Virus record (IMG/VR): IMGVR_UViG_3300032285_002448
Span: 1-62,057 of that record
Length of the DNA stretch: 62,057 nt
DNA from: a virus
Direction: 5' to 3' (one strand)
Part shown: positions 9,555-19,300 of the stretch, piece after piece
How the letters are laid out: each line of letters starts with the position of its first letter
Position numbering within the stretch: the stretch's first letter is position 1
Notes under the pieces: generated by a model
What the model was told of the DNA's origin: nothing
Database searches by the model: none
Seen by the model: the letters and a program-made list of their open reading frames with translations, nothing else
Translations under genes and position numbers: made by a program

Positions 9555-9766
9555 TGTCTGTATACAATCCTGCCTTTAGTCAGGTCATACGCACTCATTT
9601 CTACTTTAACATTGTCACCTAACAATATTTGAATGCGGTTTTGTCTAATCTTCCCAGATACATGGGCTAGAATTAGAATCCCATTATCTAGCAATACTCT
9701 AAACATTGCATTGGGTAGTACTTCTTCTACTTTACCTATTACGGTAATAACATCATCTTTTGCCAC
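9551..9766 (-). CDS. infA: Phage-encoded translation initiation factor IF-1
   Basis: A full-length 71-residue IF-1 (the E. coli protein is 72). The family hallmarks are present in order: [51 protein letters not shown]. It would bind the 30S A site during initiation, as an OB-fold protein. The start is GTG (9764-9766) with AGGAG about 11 bases upstream. It sits between an oxygenase gene and the epimerase gene and overlaps the latter by 4 bases. A phage copy could bias initiation towards phage messages, many of which here have very short leaders. That link is inference. Confidence 0.95.
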   Translation of the reverse strand: MAKDDVITVIGKVEEVLPNAMFRVLLDNGILILAHVSGKIRQNRIQILLGDNVKVEMSAYDLTKGRIVYRQ

Positions 9767-9782
9767 GGGGCCACTTTCTCCT

Positions 9783-10391
9783 TTATAAAACTATTTTTCC
9801 TGATATTTTAAAATCCAAATTGAATACAGTTCTTGTATCGTTATCAATTGGATTTGAACTTGCGTGAAAATACTTACCTGGAAATAAAACAGCTCTGCCC
9901 ATTTTGGGAGATATGCGCTGTTTTTCTGTTAATTTTGTAAAGTTGGACCCTAGTGTTTCATTAAAAATGACGGTGTCTCCGTCTGAGTCGTTTACATAGT
10001 AAACAACTACCATATGGCTATAAGAACCATCCACATGGGCAGGGTTATATTTTCCCTTAGAAAACTTGCGATTGTTAACCAGCATGTTTGCTTTCATCCG
10101 ATAAAGATCTGACTTTTGCAAACCAAATTTATCTTGTAACGCATATACCAACGGGCGTACAAAGTTAAAATGTTTATCAACACCGTCAACTACATCATGA
10201 TAAAATAGATGAGTGTGTTGATAGCTGTCTATTGTATTATCATCTAAAAAGATTTCTGGATACGCTGTTTTGTTTTCGTGAATATTGCTTGGCCCAAAAT
10301 GCCAATCAAAGCTGTAGTCCCTAGTCATATCGTTTAAATGAAACTGATATGTAGGACTAACAATATCGTCGAGAACAATTACATCATTCAT
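9783..10391 (-). CDS. 2OG-Fe(II) oxygenase-like protein
   Basis: A 202-residue double-stranded beta-helix protein. The metal-binding triad is visible as HxD (His119-Asp121, NPAHVDGS) and a distal His176 (YFHASSNP). Arg187 (TRTVF) is in the usual place to bind the 2-oxoglutarate carboxylate. The fold resembles prolyl-hydroxylase-like phage oxygenases. The substrate is unknown. It overlaps the DNA ligase gene by one base and is followed by the IF-1 ribosome site, so it is in the ligase operon. Confidence 0.85.
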   Translation of the reverse strand: MNDVIVLDDIVSPTYQFHLNDMTRDYSFDWHFGPSNIHENKTAYPEIFLDDNTIDSYQHTHLFYHDVVDGVDKHFNFVRPLVYALQDKFGLQKSDLYRMKANMLVNNRKFSKGKYNPAHVDGSYSHMVVVYYVNDSDGDTVIFNETLGSNFTKLTEKQRISPKMGRAVLFPGKYFHASSNPIDNDTRTVFNLDFKISGKIVL

Positions 10392-11686
10392 TAGATCTTT
10401 TCGCCAGCTGTAAAGCCACGGAAGCGTAAGAAGCGTGGGAAACGCAAACTATATGTACCATCCTGATTTTGGGTGATAGCATCTGCACGGACTTCAACAA
10501 CTTGTCCATCTACTTTGCATGACCAAAACTCATCCCGATCTTCGTCTGTAAATCCAGAACCTACATTGACCTTGATCAACTTGCCGTCCTCGGTACCTTC
10601 GCAAACTAATGCACCCATTTTACCTACGTTACGGCCAGTACCTTCTTCTGTTTCTAGCACAGTAAGACTAACTTCGATAAATGGCTTTTGTTTTAACCAG
10701 CTGGTACTGCGTTTGCACTCATAAGGAGCATTAGGATCTTTGATCATAATACCTTCAAAGCCTTTGGCAATAGCTTCTTTGTTAAATTCTTTGAACTGCA
10801 TTTCACCGACATAGCCATCTAAGTCTACTTCTGTTTGCTCAATAACATCAATGCTACCGCATTTGTCAAAAGTAGGTTTAAGAGTTTTGAGCAAGGCAGA
10901 GCGTCGGCGCTGACCCATTACTGATTTGCCTTTTTGGAATTCTGAAAGCGGCACAATGTCAAACAACATAAGACGTGCGTCTTGTGCCTGTACGTCATCT
11001 TTGCGATGAACTTGCTTCATTAGGTCTTGAAAGCTCTTGCTTACAACTTCTCCGTCGAGTACATAGCTTCTACCCAAATCATCGATGTTAGCCAGAAGGC
11101 TATCTGATATGTGGCTAAAGTTTTCCAGCACTTTACCATTTCTTGTGTACTGAACAACGGTTCGAGCTTCATAGTTGACAACGGTGATACATCGTACTCC
11201 GTCCAACTTTGGTTCGAGCAGTTTAACACCCGTAATTTTCTTCTCATGATTCGCTCCGTCATGGGCAAGCATACATTCGAATACAGGGATAGGATCAATG
11301 CTTGTTCCTTTTACTGCCTTATTTACAGTCTTTTCGCTCACACCGCAACGTAAGTCTTTGATAAGAATACGGCGGTACCAGTAGTTCCACTGATCACCTG
11401 TACTTGCGGCTAGGGCAAGTTCAATAGCATTTTTAGCATCGTTACCTGTAAGCTGACGTGTGTAAAGCAAATGTGCTAACTCTTGGAATGCCTGATAAGG
11501 CAAGCCCTGACCGTCAGGACCTGAGTGCGTAGGTACCTTCTTAACACCAAAGGTAATGTAATTGTTTAGTGCAAGATGTACTCCTGCAAAGAATTCTGTG
11601 TTGCCTGCTTTAGCTTCACGTTCAATAATGGCTTCTTTAGCCAAACGACTGTTATCGGATTCAAGCTCTTTGATGATATTATGCAT
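10391..11686 (-). CDS. ATP-dependent DNA ligase
   Basis: A 431-residue nucleotidyltransferase of the ligase superfamily. Motif I is EPKLDGVR with the AMP-accepting Lys160. Motif III is near RNGKVL, IIIa is VLDGEVV, IV is GFEGIMIK, and V is WLKQKP. A C-terminal OB domain follows (VLETEEGTGRNVGKMGAL). It seals nicks in phage DNA replication and repair. It is intermediate in length between T7 (359) and T4 (487) ligase. AAAGGT precedes the ATG, and a near-perfect sigma70 promoter lies 28-56 bases upstream, so it probably starts an early operon. Confidence 0.93.
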   Translation of the reverse strand: MHNIIKELESDNSRLAKEAIIEREAKAGNTEFFAGVHLALNNYITFGVKKVPTHSGPDGQGLPYQAFQELAHLLYTRQLTGNDAKNAIELALAASTGDQWNYWYRRILIKDLRCGVSEKTVNKAVKGTSIDPIPVFECMLAHDGANHEKKITGVKLLEPKLDGVRCITVVNYEARTVVQYTRNGKVLENFSHISDSLLANIDDLGRSYVLDGEVVSKSFQDLMKQVHRKDDVQAQDARLMLFDIVPLSEFQKGKSVMGQRRRSALLKTLKPTFDKCGSIDVIEQTEVDLDGYVGEMQFKEFNKEAIAKGFEGIMIKDPNAPYECKRSTSWLKQKPFIEVSLTVLETEEGTGRNVGKMGALVCEGTEDGKLIKVNVGSGFTDEDRDEFWSCKVDGQVVEVRADAITQNQDGTYSLRFPRFLRFRGFTAGEKI

Positions 11687-11713
11687 GGTTACCTTTCTAA
11701 CTGTATAAGCTAT

Positions 11714-11742
11714 ATTATAGCGTATTTTTACCAGTTTGTCAA
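11714..11742 (-). promoter_or_regulatory. Consensus sigma70 promoter for the DNA ligase operon
   Basis: On the minus strand TTGACA (11737-11742) is followed by a 17-base spacer and TATAAT (11714-11719), a perfect match to the sigma70 consensus. The ATG of the ligase is 28 bases downstream of the -10. The -35 box lies inside the last codons of the upstream 83-residue gene. It probably drives ligase, oxygenase, IF-1 and epimerase as an early unit. Confidence 0.85.
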
Positions 11743-11979
11743 GACCTGTATGGTTAATTCGGTGTTTAAACCGTTGGTTATACGCACTTTACCACTTACT
11801 TTGGTAGCATAAGTCATTGTAAAAGTTGAACGAATATTGCCTTTTTCGGTTAACCAATGCAGGAAAACCTTGCAATTTGGGCTAGGAACTAGGATAGCTT
11901 CTGAGCCAAAATCCTGCTCTAAAACTGCATTTCCACCCATTTGTATCTGTCTAGTGTGTAGTTGTTTATACAAACTCAT
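11728..11979 (-). CDS. Small hypothetical protein
   Basis: An 83-residue protein from the ATG at 11979, which overlaps the stop of the upstream oxygenase gene in an ATGA. A longer form starting at 12006 is less likely, as it would overlap by 31 bases. The sequence has alternating beta-strand character (RSTFTMTYATKVSGKVRITN) and no motif I can name. It shares the operon of the oxygenase, Fe-S carrier and halogenase-like genes. Confidence 0.6.
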   Translation of the reverse strand: MSLYKQLHTRQIQMGGNAVLEQDFGSEAILVPSPNCKVFLHWLTEKGNIRSTFTMTYATKVSGKVRITNGLNTELTIQVLTNW

Positions 11980-12701
11980 AGTAACGGAATCCAATGATTT
12001 TCCCATACACGATTGTCAATAAACTCACCGGGGACAATATCAAACGCAATAGTGATCCTTGGTCTATCTTTGATCTTCCAAGGAATGTTTCTGTGTAGGT
12101 CGTTACTGCTTAGGCCCATGACCAGCATGTTGTCGCGCCCTACTACATCGATTAATTCGTATTCGTCATTGTGTTCTAACACACCTTTGTATTGATCCGC
12201 AACATCTCTGCTTTGTTTGTAATAGTGTGGCTGTAGAGCGTAGGTAGTTTTGCTTACGTCAACATCTAAACAGAAGTAGCCGTGATAGGCCTGCATGTGT
12301 TCGGGCCAGTGGTGATGCCATCCTATACTTTCTGCACCTTCCTCATAGATATTAATCCATGCCTGCATATAATGTATTTTATCAGTAGTTTTGACTGATT
12401 GCCAGAATAGGCTTATCTCTTTAAACAGTTCCCATAGAGGCTGTGCAGAAAACATAAACACATTATATTTTTCAAATGTCTTTGTTGTGCCTTTGAATCC
12501 GTTAGTATCAACAGAGTCTTCTGGGTAGCGCATCTTAACAGTATTTGCGGCCATCATTGTACTGGCCATCAAATTTTTAAGGTTAAGATTAAGTTGCTTT
12601 ATTTTGAAATAGCCCGCAGTCCATTCATTCTGGGCTGAAGGAGCTCCCGCATCCGCAGGTTGTAACCGCGTTGGGGTTTTTAATACTAAATTGGGATCCA
12701 T
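11976..12701 (-). CDS. Putative 2OG-Fe(II) oxygenase (HHH motif)
   Basis: A 241-residue protein with the layout of a double-stranded beta-helix oxygenase. [20 protein letters not shown] stretch holds His129-His131. Asp146/Asp148 follow on the next strand, then His203 (DLHRN) and Arg215 (DRPRITIAF), the probable 2-oxoglutarate anchor. The proximal site is H-x-H rather than H-x-D, as in some hydroxylase families with a WHxH motif, so metal use needs testing. The first 26 codons overlap the Fe-S carrier gene by 77 bases in another frame. A start at Met45 is possible, but the upstream AAAGAAGA favours 12701. Confidence 0.65.
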   Translation of the reverse strand: MDPNLVLKTPTRLQPADAGAPSAQNEWTAGYFKIKQLNLNLKNLMASTMMAANTVKMRYPEDSVDTNGFKGTTKTFEKYNVFMFSAQPLWELFKEISLFWQSVKTTDKIHYMQAWINIYEEGAESIGWHHHWPEHMQAYHGYFCLDVDVSKTTYALQPHYYKQSRDVADQYKGVLEHNDEYELIDVVGRDNMLVMGLSSNDLHRNIPWKIKDRPRITIAFDIVPGEFIDNRVWENHWIPLL

Positions 12702-12933
12702 TAATGTCTTCTTTATAATCTATTGTAGCATCTGTTAGATACTGCATGCTCATAGAATCTACCAAAACATTATCAAATTGAAAATCATCTTCGTTGACTG
12801 TGTCGTCTATGGTAAATCCATATTGCATACCACTGCAACCGCCACCTTGCACAAATGCACGGACGTACTTGCTACCATCTTCTAATAAGATGTCTGCTAT
12901 TTTGATCTTTGCAGATTCTGTAATGGTAATCAT
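12625..12933 (-). CDS. A-type iron-sulfur carrier protein (ErpA/IscA family)
   Basis: A 102-residue HesB/IscA family protein. The three cluster-binding cysteines are present: Cys33 ([11 protein letters not shown]) and Cys93/Cys95 (TCGCGSSF). These proteins carry and insert Fe-S clusters into apo-enzymes in the cytoplasm. It overlaps the halogenase-like gene by 4 bases (ATGA), so the two are co-translated. A second, divergent copy lies only 1.3 kb away. With nine radical SAM proteins in the window, cluster supply to those enzymes is an obvious possible role (inference). Confidence 0.93.
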   Translation of the reverse strand: MITITESAKIKIADILLEDGSKYVRAFVQGGGCSGMQYGFTIDDTVNEDDFQFDNVLVDSMSMQYLTDATIDYKEDINGSQFSIKNPNAVTTCGCGSSFSPE

Positions 12934-14186
12934 AATATCATTCTTCCACCAGTATTTAAGTTGCGTTCTACGGCCTCGAGTGTTTTCTTGTTCTTTTCAG
13001 GATCTGTAAAATAGTTATAGCCAAACTTTTTATCTATCAAGTGTAAGTGATAACCGCTAAACACCCAACTTTCAGCAAAGTGCGGTAACCCATCTTGTCC
13101 TTTACGGAAGCAATCAACCAATGCTCTTTTAAAGTGCGGGCTGTTCATTATAGTCTTAGTTGAGCGTTCTTTTGCCATACGCCAGAACGGAGTATCAAAC
13201 GTACTTCCACCGTGATAGAAGAAACAGATCAAGTGCTCTAGTTGGACAGCATAGTCAATAAATCGTTCATTGACATCTTCTATTTTTAAATTGCCTTTTA
13301 AGAATTCTACAAACAAATAGTTTACATATATGTAGAAATAGATTCCTGTAGCTGTAATAGGTTCAAAGAAAATAGCACGGTTGCCGTTTTTAAGAACGTT
13401 GCCTTCAAATACAGTTTTTGCGTAGTAGCTATTAAAATGATAGTCAACTGGCGCACCTTTGCGTCCGATCTTATCCGGAGTTGTATTGAATATTTGAGCC
13501 ATGTCTTCTAGAGCTTCTTCTCTAGTAGTTACAGTATCATTATACATATAACCGTGTGTATGTCTAGTAGTCAGCGGTACTCCAAACATCCAGCCATTTT
13601 TTGTAGCCATATGTTCAGTGTACTGCCAGTTGCCAGGTTCTTCTACAGTATGTATGATTCCACTGTTAATGCTAATGCCTTCTGCAATATTATACTGATC
13701 CCAATCTGTAGGGCTTCCTCTAGTATCAACTACGAAGTCAAAGTACTCAACGCGGCCGTCAATAGTTATATTAACTCCGCGGGCTAGATTTTCTAAGCTA
13801 GAAACTGTGCCTTGCATTAGACTAAACTTGTTAGGCCAACGCTCTAGACATTTTTTAAACACATATTCTTTTAACTTAAAGTTATTGATATGTATAGCTA
13901 CACCACCATCTAGCAGTGGATTAAACCAATCCTTCTCACGCCAGTTGATAAACTTATTACCAAACTTTAGTGTGCTGTCCATTTCATGAAGATCTTCCAT
14001 GAATTCAAACCCGCATGCCTGTTCCAATACTGTAATAAATCCAGAATTAGTACTTTCACCTATTTGAAACATAGGAATGTTAGGGTCATGTATGTTTACA
14101 ATCTTTATCCTGTTGGGAACGTTTGCACAGAGTTGTGCAGATGTAATTACCCCGGCTGATCCTGCTCCTAATACGGCTATTCTCAT
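12930..14186 (-). CDS. Flavin-dependent tryptophan-halogenase-like protein with altered active site
   Basis: A 418-residue protein of the PF04820 type. FAD-binding GAGSAG (residues 8-13), QIGEST (41-46) and [10 protein letters not shown] (275-284) are in the expected order. Lys74 ([13 protein letters not shown]) aligns with the catalytic Lys79 of PrnA/RebH. Two hallmarks differ. The second Glu of the usual EPLESTGI motif (PrnA Glu346) is Thr278 here. The WxWxIP motif reads WMFGVP (199-204). Phage halogenase-like proteins may therefore be monooxygenases or unusual halogenases. It heads the operon with the Fe-S carrier, oxygenase and 83-residue genes. Confidence 0.85.
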   Translation of the reverse strand: MRIAVLGAGSAGVITSAQLCANVPNRIKIVNIHDPNIPMFQIGESTNSGFITVLEQACGFEFMEDLHEMDSTLKFGNKFINWREKDWFNPLLDGGVAIHINNFKLKEYVFKKCLERWPNKFSLMQGTVSSLENLARGVNITIDGRVEYFDFVVDTRGSPTDWDQYNIAEGISINSGIIHTVEEPGNWQYTEHMATKNGWMFGVPLTTRHTHGYMYNDTVTTREEALEDMAQIFNTTPDKIGRKGAPVDYHFNSYYAKTVFEGNVLKNGNRAIFFEPITATGIYFYIYVNYLFVEFLKGNLKIEDVNERFIDYAVQLEHLICFFYHGGSTFDTPFWRMAKERSTKTIMNSPHFKRALVDCFRKGQDGLPHFAESWVFSGYHLHLIDKKFGYNYFTDPEKNKKTLEAVERNLNTGGRMIL

Positions 14187-14227
14187 ATTGTTTTTCTTTA
14201 TAGTTTTATGCGCTAAATATAGGTAGA

Positions 14228-14235
14228 TATTTATT
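14228..14235 (-). promoter_or_regulatory. Late-promoter-like octamer upstream of the halogenase operon
   Basis: AATAAATA on the minus strand, one mismatch from TATAAATA, 41 bases before the halogenase-like ATG at 14186. A second AT-rich TATAAAGA lies 8 bases before the ATG. Either could serve the operon. The 60-base gap also holds the 5' side of the divergent Fe-S carrier gene. Confidence 0.35.
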
Positions 14236-14246
14236 ATACTGCTATT

Positions 14247-14573
14247 ATGATCAATCTAACAACTGAAGCCTCCCGAAAAGTAAGCGAAAACCTTAAAAAG
14301 CGCGGCAAAGGAGTAGGGATTAGGATAGGAATAAGAACAACAGGTTGTTCCGGTTTGGCTTACGTGCTAGAGTATGTAGACAAGTACGAAGCTGAAGAAG
14401 GAGTAATAAATTATGCCCAGCAGGATTTTGTGATATTGGTTAGTCAAAAGGACGATCCTTATCTAAGCGGCCTAACAATGGATTGGGTGCGCAATGGTCT
14501 TAACGAAGGATTTGATTTTAAAAACCCTAACGAAAGAGATCGATGTGGGTGCGGCGAAAGTTTTAGAGTTTAA
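14247..14573 (+). CDS. Second A-type iron-sulfur carrier (IscA-like)
   Basis: A 108-residue IscA family protein with Cys34 (TTGCSGLAYV) and Cys100/Cys102 (RCGCGESF). It is closer in form to IscA (TTGCSG, KNPNERDRCGCGESF) than the carrier at 12625-12933, so the pair is not a simple recent duplication. It is divergent from the halogenase-like gene and stands 11 bases before a virion-type gene, so it may be transcribed with the late genes. It could supply clusters to the radical SAM proteins; this is inferred. TATACT stands 6 bases before the ATG, and I see no ribosome site. Confidence 0.93.
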   Translation: MINLTTEASRKVSENLKKRGKGVGIRIGIRTTGCSGLAYVLEYVDKYEAEEGVINYAQQDFVILVSQKDDPYLSGLTMDWVRNGLNEGFDFKNPNERDRCGCGESFRV

Positions 14574-14584
14574 TAGGAAAACAA

Positions 14585-15499
14585 ATGGCATCGAGCAAAA
14601 TTACCAAAGATACCTTTAACGGAATACAAGCAAAACTTGCTTCTATCCTAGGTGCTCCTGATCAATCAACTGTAGACTTGGGGTATAATCTAACCTTTAA
14701 TAGTTCACAAGTACAAACTAATGCAATAGTTTACGGCGATGATGTGAATAAGGCCATTGGTGACCTTAATACTATTATACAACATCAGACTGGTTTTCCA
14801 ACAAACTTATCTTTATTTTCCCCTGGTCAATTAATTACAGCAACTGATTTAAATCAACTTTCTTCTATTACTACTTCTGCCGTTGCATCTCGTAATAATG
14901 TAGGAGCTTCGCTGTTGGCTGTAAAGACTTCGGATTCCTACAGTGACGGCAGTACTTGGAATACCATTAGGCAACATTCAGTAACATTAGATTGGGGAAC
15001 TAATAATAATTTTAGAGGTTGGACCAATGCAGGTGGCTTTATATCAGTATCTGCCAGCTTCTCAGGAGGTAGCGGTACTCCACAGACAGGTGCATGGGCA
15101 ACATTGTTGACTTCAGCAGGAACACTTGTATTTTCTGGAAACGCTACTTTTCAGAGCAATAATAATAGAGCAGGTAGTATCCCTAACGGAGGATTATATA
15201 ACATAATTCAAAACGGACAAATTGCAGGGCACGATGGCATTGCATTTAGAATGCTGTCTACTGAAAATCATTATACTTCAAATGCCTATACTCTAGTTGT
15301 AAATCCTTATCCGACTGGCACTGGTATGTTTAACTGTACCGGATTTACACTAACGGCATCAATGACTGACCCCCATACTGCTCCTGCTAGAACAACTGAC
15401 GACTATATTGATTCTTTATTTTCTTGGTCGGTTAATACTTACTATGCATATCAACAACAAGTTCCGACAGTTGTTGCTACATCTAACAATATATCATAA
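14585..15499 (+). CDS. Virion-type structural protein, paralogue 1 of 3
   Basis: A 304-residue protein. Residues 8-70 form a helical domain with a conserved pattern (FNGIQAKLASILG, SSQV, INTIIQHQTG-like IQHQTG) shared by the next gene and by the C-terminus of the 1450-residue protein. A Ser/Gly/Thr-rich beta region follows (FRGWTNAGGFISVSASFSGG), also shared (FNAFFNAGGSVNFSISRSGG in the next gene). I recall such proteins from marine T4-like phage structural regions, but I cannot search for it here. AGGAAA precedes the ATG. A tail or baseplate component is likely. Confidence 0.65.
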   Translation: MASSKITKDTFNGIQAKLASILGAPDQSTVDLGYNLTFNSSQVQTNAIVYGDDVNKAIGDLNTIIQHQTGFPTNLSLFSPGQLITATDLNQLSSITTSAVASRNNVGASLLAVKTSDSYSDGSTWNTIRQHSVTLDWGTNNNFRGWTNAGGFISVSASFSGGSGTPQTGAWATLLTSAGTLVFSGNATFQSNNNRAGSIPNGGLYNIIQNGQIAGHDGIAFRMLSTENHYTSNAYTLVVNPYPTGTGMFNCTGFTLTASMTDPHTAPARTTDDYIDSLFSWSVNTYYAYQQQVPTVVATSNNIS

Positions 15500-15511
15500 G
15501 AGAAATAATCT

Positions 15512-16372
15512 ATGGCACAAATACAAGCAAGCGACTGGAATCCGTTGCAAACCACTGTTGCTAATATTATGGCAGGCTGGGGTCAGTCGGCCAGTGTTAC
15601 CAGTGCGCAGGTTAACAACACATTAAAGATTAATCATAATCATTATAATGCTCTTAAAGATGATATAAATTTTTGTTATACACATATTACTGGTTCAAAT
15701 TCTGCTCTACCTATTAGAAATGCTGGAACGCAGATTACACAAGCCGACCTTACTAACGTGTCAGCCGCTGTTACATATATTAATACCAACAAAGCAACAG
15801 CGTCATCATCAAAACTTACCAGCCAATCGCTGGCTATTAGCACTACACAGGCGTATACTTGGTCTTCTCAATTGGGCGCATCTTATTCAATGACTTGGGC
15901 CAGTGCTTCTGATTTTAATGCGTTCTTTAACGCAGGCGGTTCAGTTAATTTCAGCATATCTAGATCTGGTGGTGCCGCAACATCCCAAAATCAAAGCTGG
16001 ACTAATGTTTTAAGCGGCATGGGCAACGTGTATATGACATTAAATTCTAGCGGAAATAGTGGAACTATACCTGGCGCAGTAAGCATAACAACTGGTATAA
16101 ATGGCCTTTCATCGTCAAACCAACAATTTATAAAAGTTACTGATCAAGATGCAAACTATACTGCAAACTACATTAACATAACTGCTTATCTTGACGCGGC
16201 ACCAGGTTCCGCTAGAGTATTAACTTACGTAGTACTATTAGTTGATGCGCACGTAGGAACAGCAGGAGGCCCGGATACTGTAGACGGTAATTTTACAACG
16301 TCTTTCACGGCCAAGTATCCATATACATTCTCAGTATCAGCTACATCAAGTTTTAACGGGGTCCTAATCTAA
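15512..16372 (+). CDS. Virion-type structural protein, paralogue 2 of 3
   Basis: A 286-residue paralogue of its neighbours: an N-terminal helical domain (SDWNPLQTTVANIMAGWGQS, INHNHYNALKDDINFCYTHI) and a beta region with FNAGGSVNFSISRSGG. It stands 12 bases after the first paralogue and 8 bases before the giant subtilase, so the three are one late operon. The shared domains suggest the three proteins dock to the same site on the virion. No enzyme motif is present. Confidence 0.65.
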   Translation: MAQIQASDWNPLQTTVANIMAGWGQSASVTSAQVNNTLKINHNHYNALKDDINFCYTHITGSNSALPIRNAGTQITQADLTNVSAAVTYINTNKATASSSKLTSQSLAISTTQAYTWSSQLGASYSMTWASASDFNAFFNAGGSVNFSISRSGGAATSQNQSWTNVLSGMGNVYMTLNSSGNSGTIPGAVSITTGINGLSSSNQQFIKVTDQDANYTANYINITAYLDAAPGSARVLTYVVLLVDAHVGTAGGPDTVDGNFTTSFTAKYPYTFSVSATSSFNGVLI

Positions 16373-16380
16373 GGAATAAT

Positions 16381-19300
16381 ATGAGTGATTTAATCGAATA
16401 CATTGTAATTGTACACAACATCGAAGACAAGCAGGCCTTGCATGATGAAATTATTAATCTAGGCGGAAGCGAATGTGTGCCCGACAGGGAAGTTGATTGC
16501 TGTCTTAATCCAACGACCAGTCGCAATACTCATTATATGATGACCGAGGCCGAGGCCGAGCTTATTAAACAAGATCCAAGAGTGTGGGACGTTAGCAGAA
16601 CATGGCAAGACCTAGGACTATCAGTAGGCCACTTCAATGTTAGCTATTCTCAAATTAGCAATCACTTCAGCAAAGGTAACACACAAGCATCAACAGACGT
16701 TAACTGGGCGTTACTTCAGGTATTAGAAGGACAGAATAGATTCCAGTGGGGTAACGACAGTCCTATACAACTATTTGATGTAGCCGCTTCTATCACCGTT
16801 CCTTTCAGTGGAAAGAACGTAGACATAGTAGTTGTAGATGGCCATGCTGATCCAGCACACCCAGAATTTGCAGTTAACGCAGACGGAACAGGTGGATCCA
16901 GATATAATCAGATCAATTGGTTAGCATATACTAATGCAATTTTTAATGGAACTAACGGCACGTATGTTTATACTCCGTATGGCGGAACTGCCGCGTCGGC
17001 AATAGATTCTTTATTAGAAGCTAATAACAATCACGGAACTCACGTAGCGTCTAGCTGTGCAGGAAATCAACAAGGTTGGGCTCGAAGCGCAAACATATAC
17101 AATATTGGTTTTGGTTTTCCTGACAGCAATCCAACTAATTCTACAACCAATGCTTATATTAACAGCTACTTTTTTCAGTATGTAAAGTACTGGCATCAAA
17201 ATAAAACTGTTAATCCTAGCACAGGAACACGTAATCCTACAATCTGTACCAACAGCTGGGGATATACTTCTACAGTACCTAGAACAGATATTCTTGCAGT
17301 AAATTATCAAGGCACACTTTACCAAGCGCCGGCGGGAGGTTTTAGTGCGGCTCAACTGGCTACTTACGGTATTCCTTGTTTTGATGGTACTAACTGCTCG
17401 GTACCTGCTAGATATACTCCTATGGAATCTCAAATAACTGATCTCATCAATGCCGGAGTTATTATGATAGGAGCCGCAGGTAACAACGGAGCTTATATTG
17501 CAAGAGATACAGCATCCAGTACTGATAATAATTATTTCAACAGTTTCCTTGCCTCTGGGGGGAATACATACTATTATTGCAGAGGTTCAACACCTAGCGC
17601 AGTTACAGGTGTTATTAACGTAGGAGCATTAGATGCATCATATACTACAGCTAAGACATATTTTAGTAATTGCGGCCCTAGGGTCGATGTATATTCTCCA
17701 GGTTATAACATAACAGGTGCATTTAGCACATTTGCTGGACTATCATACGAAGGATATCCGCAGGGCGTAGCTGACCCAAGGAACTCAGGTTATTCTATTG
17801 GTAAAGTACCAGGTACCAGTCAAGCGACTCCGCAAGTTGCAGGGTTAGTTGCGTGTTTGCTAGAAGCGTTCCCTACAGCTGGTCCAGCAGACGCACTTAG
17901 CTACATAACTGCTACAGCAAAAACTGGTCAAATGGTTAGTGGTCAATTTATATATAACGGGTTTGATTACAGTAGCATACAAGGCGGGAACAATCGAGTC
18001 CTGTACGCAAGTTTTCCAAATTCACCCGTAGCATCAGTCGCACTATCTACAGTATCTGTTAAGACAGGAAGTCAAGTAAAATTTACACCTGTGATAGGTT
18101 CAGGTGGTGTTGGACAACTAACCTACACTATATCTCCAAATCTTCCTACTGGTACTACGTTCCAAGGATGGATTGAATCTATACCTGGAAATACATCTTA
18201 CTCATTTTTCCATGTAACGTCTAGTAATAGCAGTTCAATTCAACAAGGTGATTCTATCAGCGGGTCTGGTGTTACTCAAGGATCTTTTTTAGAATGGCCA
18301 ACAGATGCTTCTAAAACTACTTGGACTATCCGTCCTGGCTACAGCGCCAATGTAGGTTCAGCAGGTAGTCCTATTTCTATTAATAACGGATTTCATATTA
18401 ATTCTCTTACAGGAGAAATTACTGGAAGAGTTTCCAACGTATTAGGATTAACAACATATTCTGTTACAGTTACAGGCAATAACATATCAACATCTGCGTC
18501 ATTTAATCTAAGAGTTAACACAGAAGCTTCTCCTACTGTAACTACCGAAGTACCATACGGAACTGATCTATTACAACGTTGTGATATCTATCAACAAACT
18601 GGTGTTACTCCGCAAGGAGTTATTATATGGGTACACGGCGGTGGATGGTCAGGTGGAGCAAAATCTCCTTATGGATTTAACTCTAGCCAAGGCGGTTATT
18701 GGATCAACGATTACGATCAGATTAATCAATTAGCCAAGCAAGGTTATATTGTTGTTAACTGTAACTATCGATTAGCTACTGCTGGCACTGACTACATACC
18801 TTCTGGTGGTACTACTAACAACTACCATCCAGCAGGAGCGGCTGATATTGAAACAATAATACAATTCTGTACTGTTGCAAATGCTGGTTCTTCTTACAGT
18901 GCGTTATGGAATCAGATCGTAAATGCAGTTAACACGTATGGATTGATAATTTCAGGAGCAAGTGCGGGCGGACATCTAGTTGCGTTTGCAGGAATGAAAT
19001 ATATTAATGACTACGGCAATAACAAAATTACTGCAATATGTCCTATTGTAGGACCAACTGACCTTGATTGGGTAACATTAAATGATACATCAATAACACA
19101 AACTGCAAAAGATATTGTTGACAATTATGTAAACAGTGCCAGTCCAGTTGCCCTACAGGCAGCGAGTCCTAGATACATATACGGATCAGATAGCTCTCCA
19201 GGCTATGTACACAATGCGGTAAAAAATTCTACTGTAAAATGGATTTTTATCAATAACCTTAACGATACATTAGTACCGCCAGCATTGACTGATAATTTTA

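Noticed and set aside
12930-14186. Halogenase-like protein as a classic tryptophan halogenase
   Set aside because: The catalytic Glu and WxWxIP motif are altered, so the specific activity is not assigned.
17014-17433. 139-residue minus-strand frame inside the giant subtilase
   Set aside because: It is antisense to the conserved protease core, so the reading frame is a by-product.
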